From Alphaproteobacteria bacterium UBA3002 (GTDB lineage: Bacteria; Pseudomonadota; Alphaproteobacteria; Rickettsiales; UBA3002), in assembly GCA_002346425.1 (NCBI GenBank), contig DDZS01000015.1:1-26855 (forward strand): a stretch of 26,855 bases of DNA. Direction: 5' to 3'. Both the position numbers and the translations under genes were made by a program. Positions 13,227 to 21,864 of the stretch are shown piece after piece. Every line of letters begins with the position of its first letter. The first letter of the stretch is position 1. The notes below the pieces were generated by a model, which was not told the DNA's origin, made no database searches, and saw only the letters and a list, made by a program, of their open reading frames with translations.

Positions 13227-14495
13227 ATGTCTTATACGTCTCATAACACCGAAAATCCTACCGAAAAAACCGCACGTCTGGTCGCAAAAGGCCAGCAATA
13301 TTATGTCCCTAATTATCGCCCGCGCGAGATGATTCTTGATCGTGGCGAAGGCGCGCGCGTTTTCGATTTGGAAGGGAAAGATTACATCGATCTCGGCTCC
13401 GGCATTGCCGTCTGTGGCTTAGGCCATCATCAACAGCAGCTCAAGCAAGCCGCGGTCGATCAGCTGGATAAACTCTGGCATACCAGCAATATTTTCTATA
13501 CCGAGCCGCCGATTTTATTGGCAGAAGCGCTTGTTAGGGCCGCTCCATTTGCGGAGCGGGTCTATTTATGTAATTCCGGCGCTGAAGCCAACGAAGCCGC
13601 GATCAAGTTATGTCGCAAATACGCGGCCGACCAAGGGCGCAGCCCCGAACAGCGCAACATTATTACGTTTAAAGGCTCGTTTCATGGCCGAACCTTGGCG
13701 ACGGTGACGGCCACGGCCCAACCCAAATATCAGGAAGGGTTTGAACCGCTGCCGGGCGGTTTTGTTTATTGCGATCAGTTCAACGATGAAGCGGCGATTC
13801 GTGCATTGGTAGACGAAAACACATGCGCTATTTTAGTTGAGCCGGTGCAGGGTGAGGGTGGGGTTGTGCCCGCAAAGCCCGGGTTTCTAAAACTGTTACG
13901 TGAATTATGCGATGAAGTCGGCGCTTTACTGGTGGTCGATGAGATTCAATGCGGGATGATGCGGACTGGCGATATGTTTGCGCATATGATCGATGGGATT
14001 GCGCCGGATGTCATGACGCTCGCGAAAGCGCTAGGCGGTGGATTACCCATCGGCGCGATGCTGGTAGGCCCCAAAGCAGCAGAAACGCTGCAGTTCGGTA
14101 GCCATGGTTCGACGTTTGGGGGCAATCCCGTGATGGCGGCGGTGGCGCTTAAATCGGTGGAACTGCTGCAAGATGAGAAAATTGCGAAAAATGTGCCGAT
14201 GCGCGCGGAACAACTGCGCGAAGCGCTAATTGCCATCAATGACAAATATCAATGCTTTAGCGACATTCGTGGCCGCGGCTTGATGATCGGCGCGGAACTG
14301 AGCGAAGCCTATCAGACAAAAGCGGGCGATATCTCTGAACTGGCGCGGCAAGCGGGAGTGCTCGTGCTGGTAGCCGGACCTAATGTCTGTCGTTTTTTAC
14401 CGCCGCTCAGTATTACTGAAGCAGAAATGAGCGAAGGCCTGCAGCGTTTTGAGCATGCGTTGCAGCAATTTATCGCCGCTAACAAGCCGGAATAG
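13227..14495 (+). CDS. astC: Succinylornithine/acetylornithine aminotransferase
   Basis: This 422-residue class III PLP aminotransferase transfers the amino group of N2-succinylornithine to 2-oxoglutarate, AST step 3; the same fold can serve acetylornithine in biosynthesis (ArgD). Visible blocks are GSGIAVCGLGHH (57-68), the phosphate-binding NSGAEANEAAIKL (116-128), TFKGSFHGRT, EPVQGEGGV (205-213), VVDEIQCGMMRTG with the ring-binding Asp, Lys267 (LAKALGGGLPIGA) that binds PLP, and HGSTFGGNP. The astADB genes alongside favour the catabolic role. An M20 hydrolase follows by six bases in the same operon. It appears to be leaderless. Some members do both jobs and sequence alone does not decide. 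Confidence 0.88.
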   Translation: MSYTSHNTENPTEKTARLVAKGQQYYVPNYRPREMILDRGEGARVFDLEGKDYIDLGSGIAVCGLGHHQQQLKQAAVDQLDKLWHTSNIFYTEPPILLAEALVRAAPFAERVYLCNSGAEANEAAIKLCRKYAADQGRSPEQRNIITFKGSFHGRTLATVTATAQPKYQEGFEPLPGGFVYCDQFNDEAAIRALVDENTCAILVEPVQGEGGVVPAKPGFLKLLRELCDEVGALLVVDEIQCGMMRTGDMFAHMIDGIAPDVMTLAKALGGGLPIGAMLVGPKAAETLQFGSHGSTFGGNPVMAAVALKSVELLQDEKIAKNVPMRAEQLREALIAINDKYQCFSDIRGRGLMIGAELSEAYQTKAGDISELARQAGVLVLVAGPNVCRFLPPLSITEAEMSEGLQRFEHALQQFIAANKPE

Positions 14496-14501
14496 CAGCG
14501 G

Positions 14502-15722
14502 ATGGAGGCGTTTCATCCGTATCTTGACTGGATCGACAGCCAAGAACAGCACATGATTCACCTGACCGAGCAATGGTCGCGCATTAATTCTGGTAGTTAT
14601 CATTTGGAAGGGCTGGCGCGCATGCATCAGGCGTTGGCGGATAATTTTCTCTGGCTACATGGGGAGATGGAAAGCCTCGATTTGCCACCTTTAGAGGCGG
14701 TTAGCGCCGACGGATCGGTGCATAGGATGCCGGTCGGGCAAGCACTGCGTGTACGAAAACGCCCAGACGCACCATTTCAGGTGTTTCTCGGGGGCCATAT
14801 GGATACCGTGTTTGGCAAAGACCATCCCTTCCAGACACCGATTTATAATGATGATGTCACGGCATTGAATGGCCCCGGCGTCGCTGACCTGAAAGGGGGA
14901 CTGGTCGTCATGCTGAAGGCGTTGGAAGCGCTGGAACGTAGTCCCTGGGCCGAAAACATAGGTTGGGAGGTGCTGATTAATCCGGATGAGGAAATTGGCT
15001 CGCAAAGTTCGGACTTCCTGTTGAAAGAAGCGGCCGAGCGCTGCGATATCGGGTTGATTTACGAGCCAGCCCTTGCCGACGGAACGTTAGCTGGTGCGCG
15101 AAAAGGCAGCGGTAATTTTACCTATGTCATCCGCGGAAAAGCCGCCCATGCGGGCCGAGAGTTCGATCAGGGTATCAATGCCATCGTCCGTGCTGCAGAG
15201 CTGGTGACGCGTTTACATGCGCTCAATGGGCAACAAGACGGCCTGACACTCAATATTGGCAAAATCGAAGGCGGGGGGGCGCTGAATACGGTGCCAGATT
15301 TGGCGTTGGTACGGTTCAATGTGCGCGTCACCTCTACCGAGCAGCAGGAATGGCTTTTAACTCAGCTGAGCCTAATTGAGAACGCATTGGAACATTGGGG
15401 TAACGGGAGCCTATATCGCCATGGCACCTTTACGCGCGCGCCTAAGCCTATGGCGCCACCGATTGAGGTATTGTTTCAGGCTATGCAGGCCTGTGGCGCC
15501 CAACTGGGGCAGGACGTCCGCTGGAAAGCGACCGGCGGATGCTGCGATGGGAACAATCTATGGGCGCATGGTCTACCCAATATCGATACATTGGGGGTGT
15601 GCGGCGCGCATATCCATTCCGATCAGGAATATGTGATTCTCGCTTCTTTAGTGCAACGTGCACGGCTTTCTGCCTTATTTCTGATGCGGCTTGCCAGCGG
15701 GGATCTGTCGCTTCCAGCATAA
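14502..15722 (+). CDS. M20-family metallohydrolase, candidate succinylglutamate desuccinylase substitute
   Basis: This 406-residue M20 enzyme resembles carboxypeptidase G2/ArgE/DapE-type amidohydrolases. The dizinc ligands and catalytic residues line up: GGHMDTVFG (97-105), GVADLKGG (126-133), PDEEIGS (161-167), IYEPALADG (187-194) and, near the end, GAHIHSDQEYV. The lid domain carries GKAAHAG. It has no signal peptide. It starts six bases after astC and faces astADB. The pathway needs a final step splitting N-succinylglutamate to succinate and glutamate, normally AstE (an M14-fold enzyme), and no AstE is in the window. Hydrolysis of an N-acylglutamate suits M20 chemistry, so this is the likely substitute. 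Deacylation of another N-acyl amino acid is the alternative. Confidence 0.85.
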   Translation: MEAFHPYLDWIDSQEQHMIHLTEQWSRINSGSYHLEGLARMHQALADNFLWLHGEMESLDLPPLEAVSADGSVHRMPVGQALRVRKRPDAPFQVFLGGHMDTVFGKDHPFQTPIYNDDVTALNGPGVADLKGGLVVMLKALEALERSPWAENIGWEVLINPDEEIGSQSSDFLLKEAAERCDIGLIYEPALADGTLAGARKGSGNFTYVIRGKAAHAGREFDQGINAIVRAAELVTRLHALNGQQDGLTLNIGKIEGGGALNTVPDLALVRFNVRVTSTEQQEWLLTQLSLIENALEHWGNGSLYRHGTFTRAPKPMAPPIEVLFQAMQACGAQLGQDVRWKATGGCCDGNNLWAHGLPNIDTLGVCGAHIHSDQEYVILASLVQRARLSALFLMRLASGDLSLPA

Positions 15723-15746
15723 AAAAACGGCGCTTGCGCGCCGTTG
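15721..15746 (-). terminator. Terminator of the astADB transcript (possibly bidirectional)
   Basis: AACGGCGC (15727-15734) and GCGCCGTT (15739-15746) form a perfect 8-bp stem with a TTGC loop. On the minus strand the stem is followed by a run of Ts (complement of 15722-15728). It lies in the convergent gap, right at the M20 stop, and so ends transcription from astB. Without a plus-strand T-run its action on the astC operon is less sure. Confidence 0.78.
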
Positions 15747-15883
15747 AATGTGATTAGGGAGGTATGATATGGCCGGGTCGCTGTAAGGCGTTTACCTCGC
15801 GCCCCGTCATCTCATAATTCTAATATATAAAATTTTACCTATTCTGTGTGTGACAGTTCCGTGAAGAAATCTTAAGATAAAAG

Positions 15884-15900
15884 TATTAACACTGTTAATA
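15884..15900. repeat. AT-rich dyad just after astB
   Basis: TATTAAC (15884-15890) and GTTAATA (15894-15900) are perfect inverted repeats around ACT, five bases past the astB stop. The arms could form a weak hairpin followed by T-rich sequence on the minus strand, or an operator-like site. Its place after a gene is odd for an operator. Confidence 0.4.
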
Positions 15901-15905
15901 GTGCA

Positions 15906-17207
15906 TCACACAGGATTATAAGGCTTAAGTTTTAAAACGGCATAGAGAAGGTGATAACATTCGAGTGCTTTTTCTGCCTGCTCCGCAGAGGTTAAATCCT
16001 CTACGGAAAAGGTGTCTGGGTAGTATTTTTCTACGATCTGAGCGAGCTGTTGGTGTAGACGGACCGAGTAACGCAACGAAGGCGAAAGCACTTTAACATG
16101 ACGCTTTAACACGGGCATACGCAAACGGAGGCAGGCGGGGCCCCCGCCATTTTGCATGCTTTGTTTCAGATCCATGAAATGAATGCTGTGCACCAGTTCA
16201 GCTACCCGGTCGCAACAATATTTTGCCTCCGGAATAACTGAGCATTCTTGCGGGAAAATGATCAGCGTTTTGTCGTTATGTCCGGTGACAAGCTGTGCGT
16301 TGAAAAAGTATGATTTAACCGCGAGATTCAGGGGTAATTCCGTACCCGTAATAATATGGTCTTTCACCCATGGGGCGGCATCTTTTAACGTATGCAGTTT
16401 ATCCGTTTGCTTGGTATATGCCTTTTCATGGCACACTAATAAATCGCGATGCGACAATGCAATAACATCATTGTGAAATACCCCCGCATCGATGGCGTCT
16501 GGGTGTTGTTGCCAGAGAAAACACCGCTCTGAATCCAAGTCATGATTCTGAATGATCAGTTCGCTCGCTTGCCGCATATGGCGTGGAACAAAACGCGTAG
16601 GAAAATACGTACTGGCTGGTGATGCGCCATACACAAAAATATCTACCGATTCGTCACTATGTGGGTTCGACAAATGCATATGATTCGCGGCCCCTTCATC
16701 TGCTTGTGTGGCACTGACGGGAATAGCGGGATGAACCGAAACATCGTCATATTTGGTAAATAATTGCGAAAAATAGTTAAAGCTTTCTTGCGCTTCGATC
16801 ACGCGATGCATTGATCCCAATAGATTGGCAGGCGTGATATGAAGATGGCCTTCCTGAGTTAAAGTGGTCGTTGCGCTATTCGCTGCCCACATCGATGAGG
16901 CCGACCATATAGCCCGTAGTAAGGTAGGGGAGGATTCAGCCAATTCGGTTAGGGTTTCCTGCACGCCTCTCGTCATTCCTAAACGCGTTGGAATATCTAA
17001 TCGCGGACGGCATTGCGGCGGCATCACAACAACTTCGGCACCTTGATCGCTTAACCAGCGCATTTTCTCCAGGCTTTGTAACGCAGCCTGCTTCGGGCTG
17101 GCTACTTGATTGGCATGCGTAGCAGATGCAAGATTGCCGGAACCTAGCCCTGCATAATGATGCGTGGGCCCTACTAATCCTTCGATTTGCAGGATGGTTT
17201 CGGTCAC
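15906..17207 (-). CDS. astB: N-succinylarginine dihydrolase
   Basis: This 433-residue guanidine-modifying-superfamily enzyme hydrolyses N2-succinylarginine to N2-succinylornithine, ammonia and CO2, AST step 2. The N-terminal signature VGPTHHYAGLGSGNLAS (about 12-28) and the C-terminal catalytic Cys in MQNGGGPACLRLRMPVL are clear. The HNDVIALSH region carries an active-site His. Length is close to the usual 440-447. It starts at GTG 17207, which overlaps the astD stop in GTGA (four bases), showing coupling. It ends in TGA at a natural C-terminus (KLKPYNPV), which shows TGA is a normal stop in this genome. It is the last gene of astA-astD-astB. Confidence 0.95.
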   Translation of the reverse strand: MTETILQIEGLVGPTHHYAGLGSGNLASATHANQVASPKQAALQSLEKMRWLSDQGAEVVVMPPQCRPRLDIPTRLGMTRGVQETLTELAESSPTLLRAIWSASSMWAANSATTTLTQEGHLHITPANLLGSMHRVIEAQESFNYFSQLFTKYDDVSVHPAIPVSATQADEGAANHMHLSNPHSDESVDIFVYGASPASTYFPTRFVPRHMRQASELIIQNHDLDSERCFLWQQHPDAIDAGVFHNDVIALSHRDLLVCHEKAYTKQTDKLHTLKDAAPWVKDHIITGTELPLNLAVKSYFFNAQLVTGHNDKTLIIFPQECSVIPEAKYCCDRVAELVHSIHFMDLKQSMQNGGGPACLRLRMPVLKRHVKVLSPSLRYSVRLHQQLAQIVEKYYPDTFSVEDLTSAEQAEKALECYHLLYAVLKLKPYNPV

Positions 17208-18655
17208 ACCACGAATCCGGGTGGAAGCGAGGCTGGGAGTTGTAGCTGCTCACTCACCATAGATGCGACGGGATAAGCGCTATAATCCGCCGCATAATAG
17301 CCCGCCGCGTGATGATTGCCGCTGCAACCAATACCGCCAAATGGCGCTATACCACTGGCGCCGGTCGTTTGCTTATTAAAATTGACGATACCGGCTTTTA
17401 AGCGCGGCAAACAATAGGCGAAATCCTCCGGATTATCGCTAAATATGCCAGCTGACAGGCCAAATTTAGTGCGATTAGCTTCTTTTATGGCATCATTCAG
17501 TAAATTGACGCGGGTTAGCGTTAACAACGGCCCAAAATATTCTTCGTCAGGTGGCTCGATATCCGTTACATCGAGAATGCCGGGACTGATAAACGGCAGG
17601 CCTTCACGCAGGCGCCGCAACGGCAAGAGTGCAGTAGCACCCGCCTCAATTAAAAACGATTGCGCAGTAAGCAATCGCTCGGCTTCACGATTGGATATGA
17701 GAGGGCCCATGAAAGGTTGCGGGCTGTCCACATAGCTGCCTATCTGCAGGAAATCCGCCATTCTTATGAGCTCTTCAACAAATTTATCCACAGGCGATTG
17801 GGCGGTTAAAATCAACCGTCGCGCGCAAGTGCAGCGTTGTCCACTACCCGTAAAGGCGGATAAAAGGGTTTCGACAACGGCCGCGCGTATATCGGAAATA
17901 GTATGCACGATAAGCGGATTATTTCCGCCCATCTCAAGCGCGAGTAATATTTCGGGGCGACCAGCAAATTGGCGATGCAGCGCTTGGCCGGTCGCAGAGC
18001 TGCCGGTAAATAATAGCCCATCAATGTCAGCATTCGCGAGGGCCACGCCGGTTTCTTTCTCACCTTGCACCAGATTGAGCACGCCTGCTGGCAATCCGGC
18101 GCTTTCCCATTGCCTGACTATCCATTCTGCAACGGCTGGGGTCTGCTCGCTCGGCTTGAAGACGACCGTATTCCCTGCTAACAGGGCTGGCATGATATGC
18201 CCGTTAGGAAGATGAGCCGGAAAGTTATAGGGCCCAAATACCGCCATAACCCCATGCGGACGATGCCGCAATTGCGCAGAGAATCCTTGCATTTCGGTGG
18301 TTTTTTGTGGAGTGCGCTCGGCATAGGCCAGCTCAGTAAATTTAAGTTTTCCGATGGTCGCCGCCACCTCGCCATCTGCATCCCACGGCACTTTGCCGGT
18401 CTCGCGACTGATCAGTAACGATAATTCTGCTTTATGCGATTCCAGCTGGTCACGAAAGCGGCGTAGTATTGCCAAACGCTCTTCAAAAGCCATCAGTGAC
18501 CATGATGCGAAAGCTTTTTTCGCGGCACCCACGGCGGCTTCTACCTGCTGGGTTTCTGCCGTTTTTCCTTGCCAGACGACGCTTAAATCGGAGGGGCTAA
18601 GGGAGCGTAGTTCATTCCCCGTGCCGCTTTGCCATTCCCCATCAATATACTGCAT
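17204..18655 (-). CDS. astD: N-succinylglutamate 5-semialdehyde dehydrogenase
   Basis: This 483-residue aldehyde dehydrogenase oxidises succinylglutamic semialdehyde to succinylglutamate with NAD, AST step 4. MQYIDGEWQSG is the normal family start. FGPYNFPAHLPNGH and VVFKPSEQTP form the cofactor site, LLFTGSSATG follows, LEMGG holds the catalytic Glu, and FTGSGQRCTCARR holds the catalytic Cys (about 275). ATG 18655 is chosen: the open frame extends 13 codons upstream, but that stretch overlaps astA and 18655 has AAGG upstream and a 10-base gap after astA. The product lacks a signal peptide and works in the cytoplasm. Its stop overlaps the astB start. Length is near the usual 485-492. Confidence 0.95.
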   Translation of the reverse strand: MQYIDGEWQSGTGNELRSLSPSDLSVVWQGKTAETQQVEAAVGAAKKAFASWSLMAFEERLAILRRFRDQLESHKAELSLLISRETGKVPWDADGEVAATIGKLKFTELAYAERTPQKTTEMQGFSAQLRHRPHGVMAVFGPYNFPAHLPNGHIMPALLAGNTVVFKPSEQTPAVAEWIVRQWESAGLPAGVLNLVQGEKETGVALANADIDGLLFTGSSATGQALHRQFAGRPEILLALEMGGNNPLIVHTISDIRAAVVETLLSAFTGSGQRCTCARRLILTAQSPVDKFVEELIRMADFLQIGSYVDSPQPFMGPLISNREAERLLTAQSFLIEAGATALLPLRRLREGLPFISPGILDVTDIEPPDEEYFGPLLTLTRVNLLNDAIKEANRTKFGLSAGIFSDNPEDFAYCLPRLKAGIVNFNKQTTGASGIAPFGGIGCSGNHHAAGYYAADYSAYPVASMVSEQLQLPASLPPGFVV

Positions 18656-18665
18656 GACCTTACCC

Positions 18666-19679
18666 TTATAACGCCAAATAACGAACCATATCACCCGGAC
18701 TCACCTGAAGGGCTTTTTGCGCGCGGCTGGATATCGTCACACGGCCATCGTCATTCACGGCCAAACGGCTGTCGCAGGCGCGGAAATCGGCGAAACCATC
18801 GGTAGTGACGATGTGGCGGCCGGTATCTAAGCTATCGTCAATCGCTTTGATTTCGGCGCATTTGCTCTCTCGCAGACTGCGAATCTGTTCAGGCGCGACT
18901 TGCAAGGTAGGCCCACCATCGAAAATATCGATATAGCCCTGCCAGCGGAAGCCTTCTTTCTCAAGCATGGCGTAAGCGGGAGCCGAGGCCTGATTGGGCT
19001 CACCGATGACATCCTGCGCGCGTTCGGGTAACAGGCTGACATAAATGGGATATTTGGGCATCAAGTCATTGATAAACTGATTGCCCTGCGTGGCATTGAT
19101 ATAATCGGCTTTGTAAAACTCCATCTCAAAAAAATGGCGCGCGATAGAATCATAAAAAGGCGAATTGCCGCGCCGATCATGCACGCCGCGCATCTCCGCA
19201 ATTACCTGGTCACCGAAATAGTCCAAATGCGGCGCCATAAACAGGAAACGGCACAGCGAAAGGACGCGGCCTAGCCGGTCACGGCGGTAATCCGGTTTTA
19301 AGAATAATGACCCGATTTCGCTGCTATCAGTCAGGTCATTGGTGACATGCAGCATCTTGTGTTTGGAAAACAGGTTTAAATCGCGCGATTGCTGCGTGAT
19401 AGTGGAGACTTTATACGAATAAAACGGCTGATTGCGTCCCACATGGGCTTTGATGCCGGTGGTGCCAACTACAGAACCCGTCGCCGGATCTTCCATCACG
19501 AATAAAAAGGCTTCGTTACCTTTGTGTTTGGGGTCATTGGCAAAGGAGGCGACAGAGCGGGCGATTTTCGCCTGTAATACGTCTTCGTCGGCGGGTAGGG
19601 AGGTCATGCCAAAGCCAGCAATTTTAGCCAAGGCGAGCACATCGGCATGATCGGACAAGGCTACCGGACGAATCAACAT
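18666..19679 (-). CDS. astA: Arginine N-succinyltransferase
   Basis: The protein has 337 residues, close to the normal length. It transfers succinyl from succinyl-CoA to arginine, the committed step of AST catabolism. It begins MLIRPVALSDHADVLALAKIAGFGMTSLP, the recognised family start, and contains FYSYKVSTITQQSRDLN, SEIGSLFLKPDYRRDRLGRVLSLCRF and VIAEMRGVHD typical of AstA. The fold is GNAT-like. It is first in astA-astD-astB, 10 bases ahead of astD. A single polypeptide is seen rather than the paired subunits found in some pseudomonads. Only 53 bases separate it from the motB stop, so it has either its own short promoter or readthrough from motAB; no convincing -35/-10 pair was found. Confidence 0.95.
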   Translation of the reverse strand: MLIRPVALSDHADVLALAKIAGFGMTSLPADEDVLQAKIARSVASFANDPKHKGNEAFLFVMEDPATGSVVGTTGIKAHVGRNQPFYSYKVSTITQQSRDLNLFSKHKMLHVTNDLTDSSEIGSLFLKPDYRRDRLGRVLSLCRFLFMAPHLDYFGDQVIAEMRGVHDRRGNSPFYDSIARHFFEMEFYKADYINATQGNQFINDLMPKYPIYVSLLPERAQDVIGEPNQASAPAYAMLEKEGFRWQGYIDIFDGGPTLQVAPEQIRSLRESKCAEIKAIDDSLDTGRHIVTTDGFADFRACDSRLAVNDDGRVTISSRAQKALQVSPGDMVRYLAL

Positions 19680-19732
19680 ACGCTCAGCCTGCCATAATTT
19701 TACGCTAAAGTCACCTCAAGAGGGTATAAGGA

Positions 19733-20896
19733 TTACTCATCCATAAATTCAGATGGATCAGCCTGTAAGAGCCGACGCTCTTCTTTGGAGGCTTTGACAT
19801 CTGGATTAATCACCGGCTCTGTCTGCGGATTCGCGGGCGCATTTTGCGGGATATTCGGCGGTGTCTGCATGGAATCTGCGGGTATTTGCTGTTGGCCCGG
19901 TAGTATAATATCCGCCTCTTTCGGCTGAATGGCCGGAGTGATCGTGGGTTCTGCTTTCGGCGCTTCCTCTTCGACCGATTTCACTTCCGGCACACGCGGG
20001 GTCGGCACACTAAGCAATTCGCGGGTTGCGGGCATTTCGGAAGGATCGAGGTCGAGGTAGTCGCCGCGCAGTAAAATCACACTAATGCGACGATTGCGTG
20101 GCGAGTTCGGGTCGTTTGGCTCAAGTAATTCGGTAGCGGCATAGCCGGTCACTTTGCGCGGACGTTGTTTTAACACGCCTTGTTTCAGCAGAAAACGGCG
20201 CGCGGCATTGGCGCGGTCCGCCGATAGCTCCCAATTGGAATAGCTCGATCCCTGACGCGTCATTTGCGTGGCATCGGTATGGCCGGAGATCGAAATATAA
20301 TTAGGCATGGCTTCAATGATGGGGACCATCCGCGTTAGAATGCGGCGACCGAATTCGCTTAATTGGGTGCTGCCGGGAATGAACATGGGATGTTTACCGG
20401 TATCTACCAGTTCAATTTTCAAGCCTTCCGGCGTTTGCTCCATCACGATGTTTTCGGTGAAATCGCGCAGGTTGGGGTCGGATTCGAACGCGCGTTTGAT
20501 TGCTTCTTCTGCTTGCTCAAAGAGATTTTGATCCTTATCGGATTCAATCATCGTGTCTTTCACTTCTTCGGAATCCACGCCTTGCTGTTTAGAGCCTACG
20601 ATGACGCCCGGAGGGGAGCGGTCGCTTTTCTTCGTGCCATCTTCATTGACCGTGATACCGCCCTCAAAACCAATACCCATGGAGTCTTTGACACCAATCG
20701 TGGGTGTAAAATATTCCGCCAACCCTTCAAGTTTTGACTCTTCAACGGAGGAAAGCAGCCATAAGAGCAGGAAAAACGCCATCATCGCGGTGACAAAGTC
20801 GGCATAGGCCACTTTCCACGCGCCACCATGATGCCCATGGCCGCCTTTCTTGATCTTTTTGATAATTATCGGGCGTTTTTCATCACCTTCAGCCAT
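19733..20896 (-). CDS. motB: Flagellar stator protein MotB
   Basis: The 387-residue inner-membrane protein couples ion flow to flagellar rotation with MotA. A basic N-terminus (PIIIKKIKKGGHGHHGGAWK) precedes one membrane helix (about 29-50) containing Asp33 (YADFVTAMMAFFLLLWLLSS), the ion-carrying residue. The periplasmic OmpA-type peptidoglycan-binding domain lies at about 170-280, with ISGHTDATQM, WELSADRANAARRFL and PNSPRNRRISVILL. A Pro/Glu-rich tail of about 100 residues follows, longer than in E. coli. It sits six bases after motA. Conserved Tyr/Leu markers for Na+ versus H+ were not judged. It is a complete gene. Confidence 0.96.
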   Translation of the reverse strand: MAEGDEKRPIIIKKIKKGGHGHHGGAWKVAYADFVTAMMAFFLLLWLLSSVEESKLEGLAEYFTPTIGVKDSMGIGFEGGITVNEDGTKKSDRSPPGVIVGSKQQGVDSEEVKDTMIESDKDQNLFEQAEEAIKRAFESDPNLRDFTENIVMEQTPEGLKIELVDTGKHPMFIPGSTQLSEFGRRILTRMVPIIEAMPNYISISGHTDATQMTRQGSSYSNWELSADRANAARRFLLKQGVLKQRPRKVTGYAATELLEPNDPNSPRNRRISVILLRGDYLDLDPSEMPATRELLSVPTPRVPEVKSVEEEAPKAEPTITPAIQPKEADIILPGQQQIPADSMQTPPNIPQNAPANPQTEPVINPDVKASKEERRLLQADPSEFMDE

Positions 20897-20902
20897 GGTA
20901 AA

Positions 20903-21772
20903 CTAGCCCGGTACGCTGACGCTGGATAACGCCTCTTCCATTTCCAAGAAGGTCGGTTGGTACACGGAAGGAATATTACCGCGGCCAATTTCGACGGAGA
21001 CTTGCGCCGCATTGCCTTGCAAATGCGCAACCAGCACATCGCGAATAATCAGATAGAATTGATGGTCCATATCGACCACCTGATTGATTTTCGAGGCCAT
21101 GGGGCCAACGATGGTGTAGCCTAAGAATACGCCAAGGAAGGTTCCGACCAATGCGCCGCCGATCATACCGCCCAGAATTGTGACTTCTGCATCAATCGAT
21201 CCCATAGTTTTAATTACGCCCAATACCGCGGCTACAATCCCCAGTGCGGGAATACCATCCGCCATGGTCTGTAAGGCATGCGCGGGCGCAGCCACTTCAT
21301 GGTGATGCTTTTCCAGCTGCTTTTCCATCATGTCTTCGACCTGATGGGGGTCTTCGAAATTCATCGTCATCATGCGCAACGTGTCGCAGATGAAATCCAC
21401 CGCGAAATGGTCGGCGGCGATTTTCGGATATTGCGAGAATATCGGGCTTTCGGAGGGTTTTTCAATATGTTGCTCAAGCGCGATCATCCCTTTAGAGCGC
21501 ACCAGTTTCAGGATCGTAAACAGCAAAGCAAGCAGATCGGCATAATCCTGCTGTTTCCATTTGCCGTTGCCGAAGGCGAGCTTCAGACTTTTAAGCGTTT
21601 TTTTGACAACGGACGACTTGTTACTACACATAAAGGCGCCCATAGCCGCGCCACCAATCATCATTAACTCAAAGGGTAAGGCTTTGATAATGATGCCGAA
21701 TTTACCCCCTGCAAGGACAAATCCGCCAAAGACCATCACCATGGTCACTACAATTCCGATCAGAAACAGCAT
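20903..21772 (-). CDS. motA: Flagellar stator protein MotA
   Basis: This 289-residue protein has four predicted membrane segments, two N-terminal and two at about 170-230. The cytoplasmic loop carries Arg92 and Glu100 (LVRSKGMIALEQHIE), which match E. coli Arg90 and Glu98 that contact FliG. Prolines matching Pro173 and Pro222 are in ADGIPALG and TIVGPMASK. It forms the stator with MotB, encoded six bases downstream. No other flagellar gene is in the window. There is no clear Shine-Dalgarno; a short dyad lies just before the ATG. Confidence 0.96.
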   Translation of the reverse strand: MLFLIGIVVTMVMVFGGFVLAGGKFGIIIKALPFELMMIGGAAMGAFMCSNKSSVVKKTLKSLKLAFGNGKWKQQDYADLLALLFTILKLVRSKGMIALEQHIEKPSESPIFSQYPKIAADHFAVDFICDTLRMMTMNFEDPHQVEDMMEKQLEKHHHEVAAPAHALQTMADGIPALGIVAAVLGVIKTMGSIDAEVTILGGMIGGALVGTFLGVFLGYTIVGPMASKINQVVDMDHQFYLIIRDVLVAHLQGNAAQVSVEIGRGNIPSVYQPTFLEMEEALSSVSVPG

Positions 21773-21775
21773 AGG

Positions 21776-21789
21776 GGTATATCTATACC
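21776..21789. repeat. Short palindrome immediately upstream of motA
   Basis: GGTATA and TATACC flank two bases, ending four bases before the motA ATG (21772). It covers the place where a ribosome site would be expected, so it could be an operator or a translation-blocking hairpin. The 6-bp arms are AT-rich and could be chance. Confidence 0.3.
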
Positions 21790-21864
21790 ATGCACCTCAG
21801 GCTTGGCCCAGACTTTAATGTAAAGATTCTATCGGTTTTTGGTGTGGGCGGTGAAGCGTGGCAA

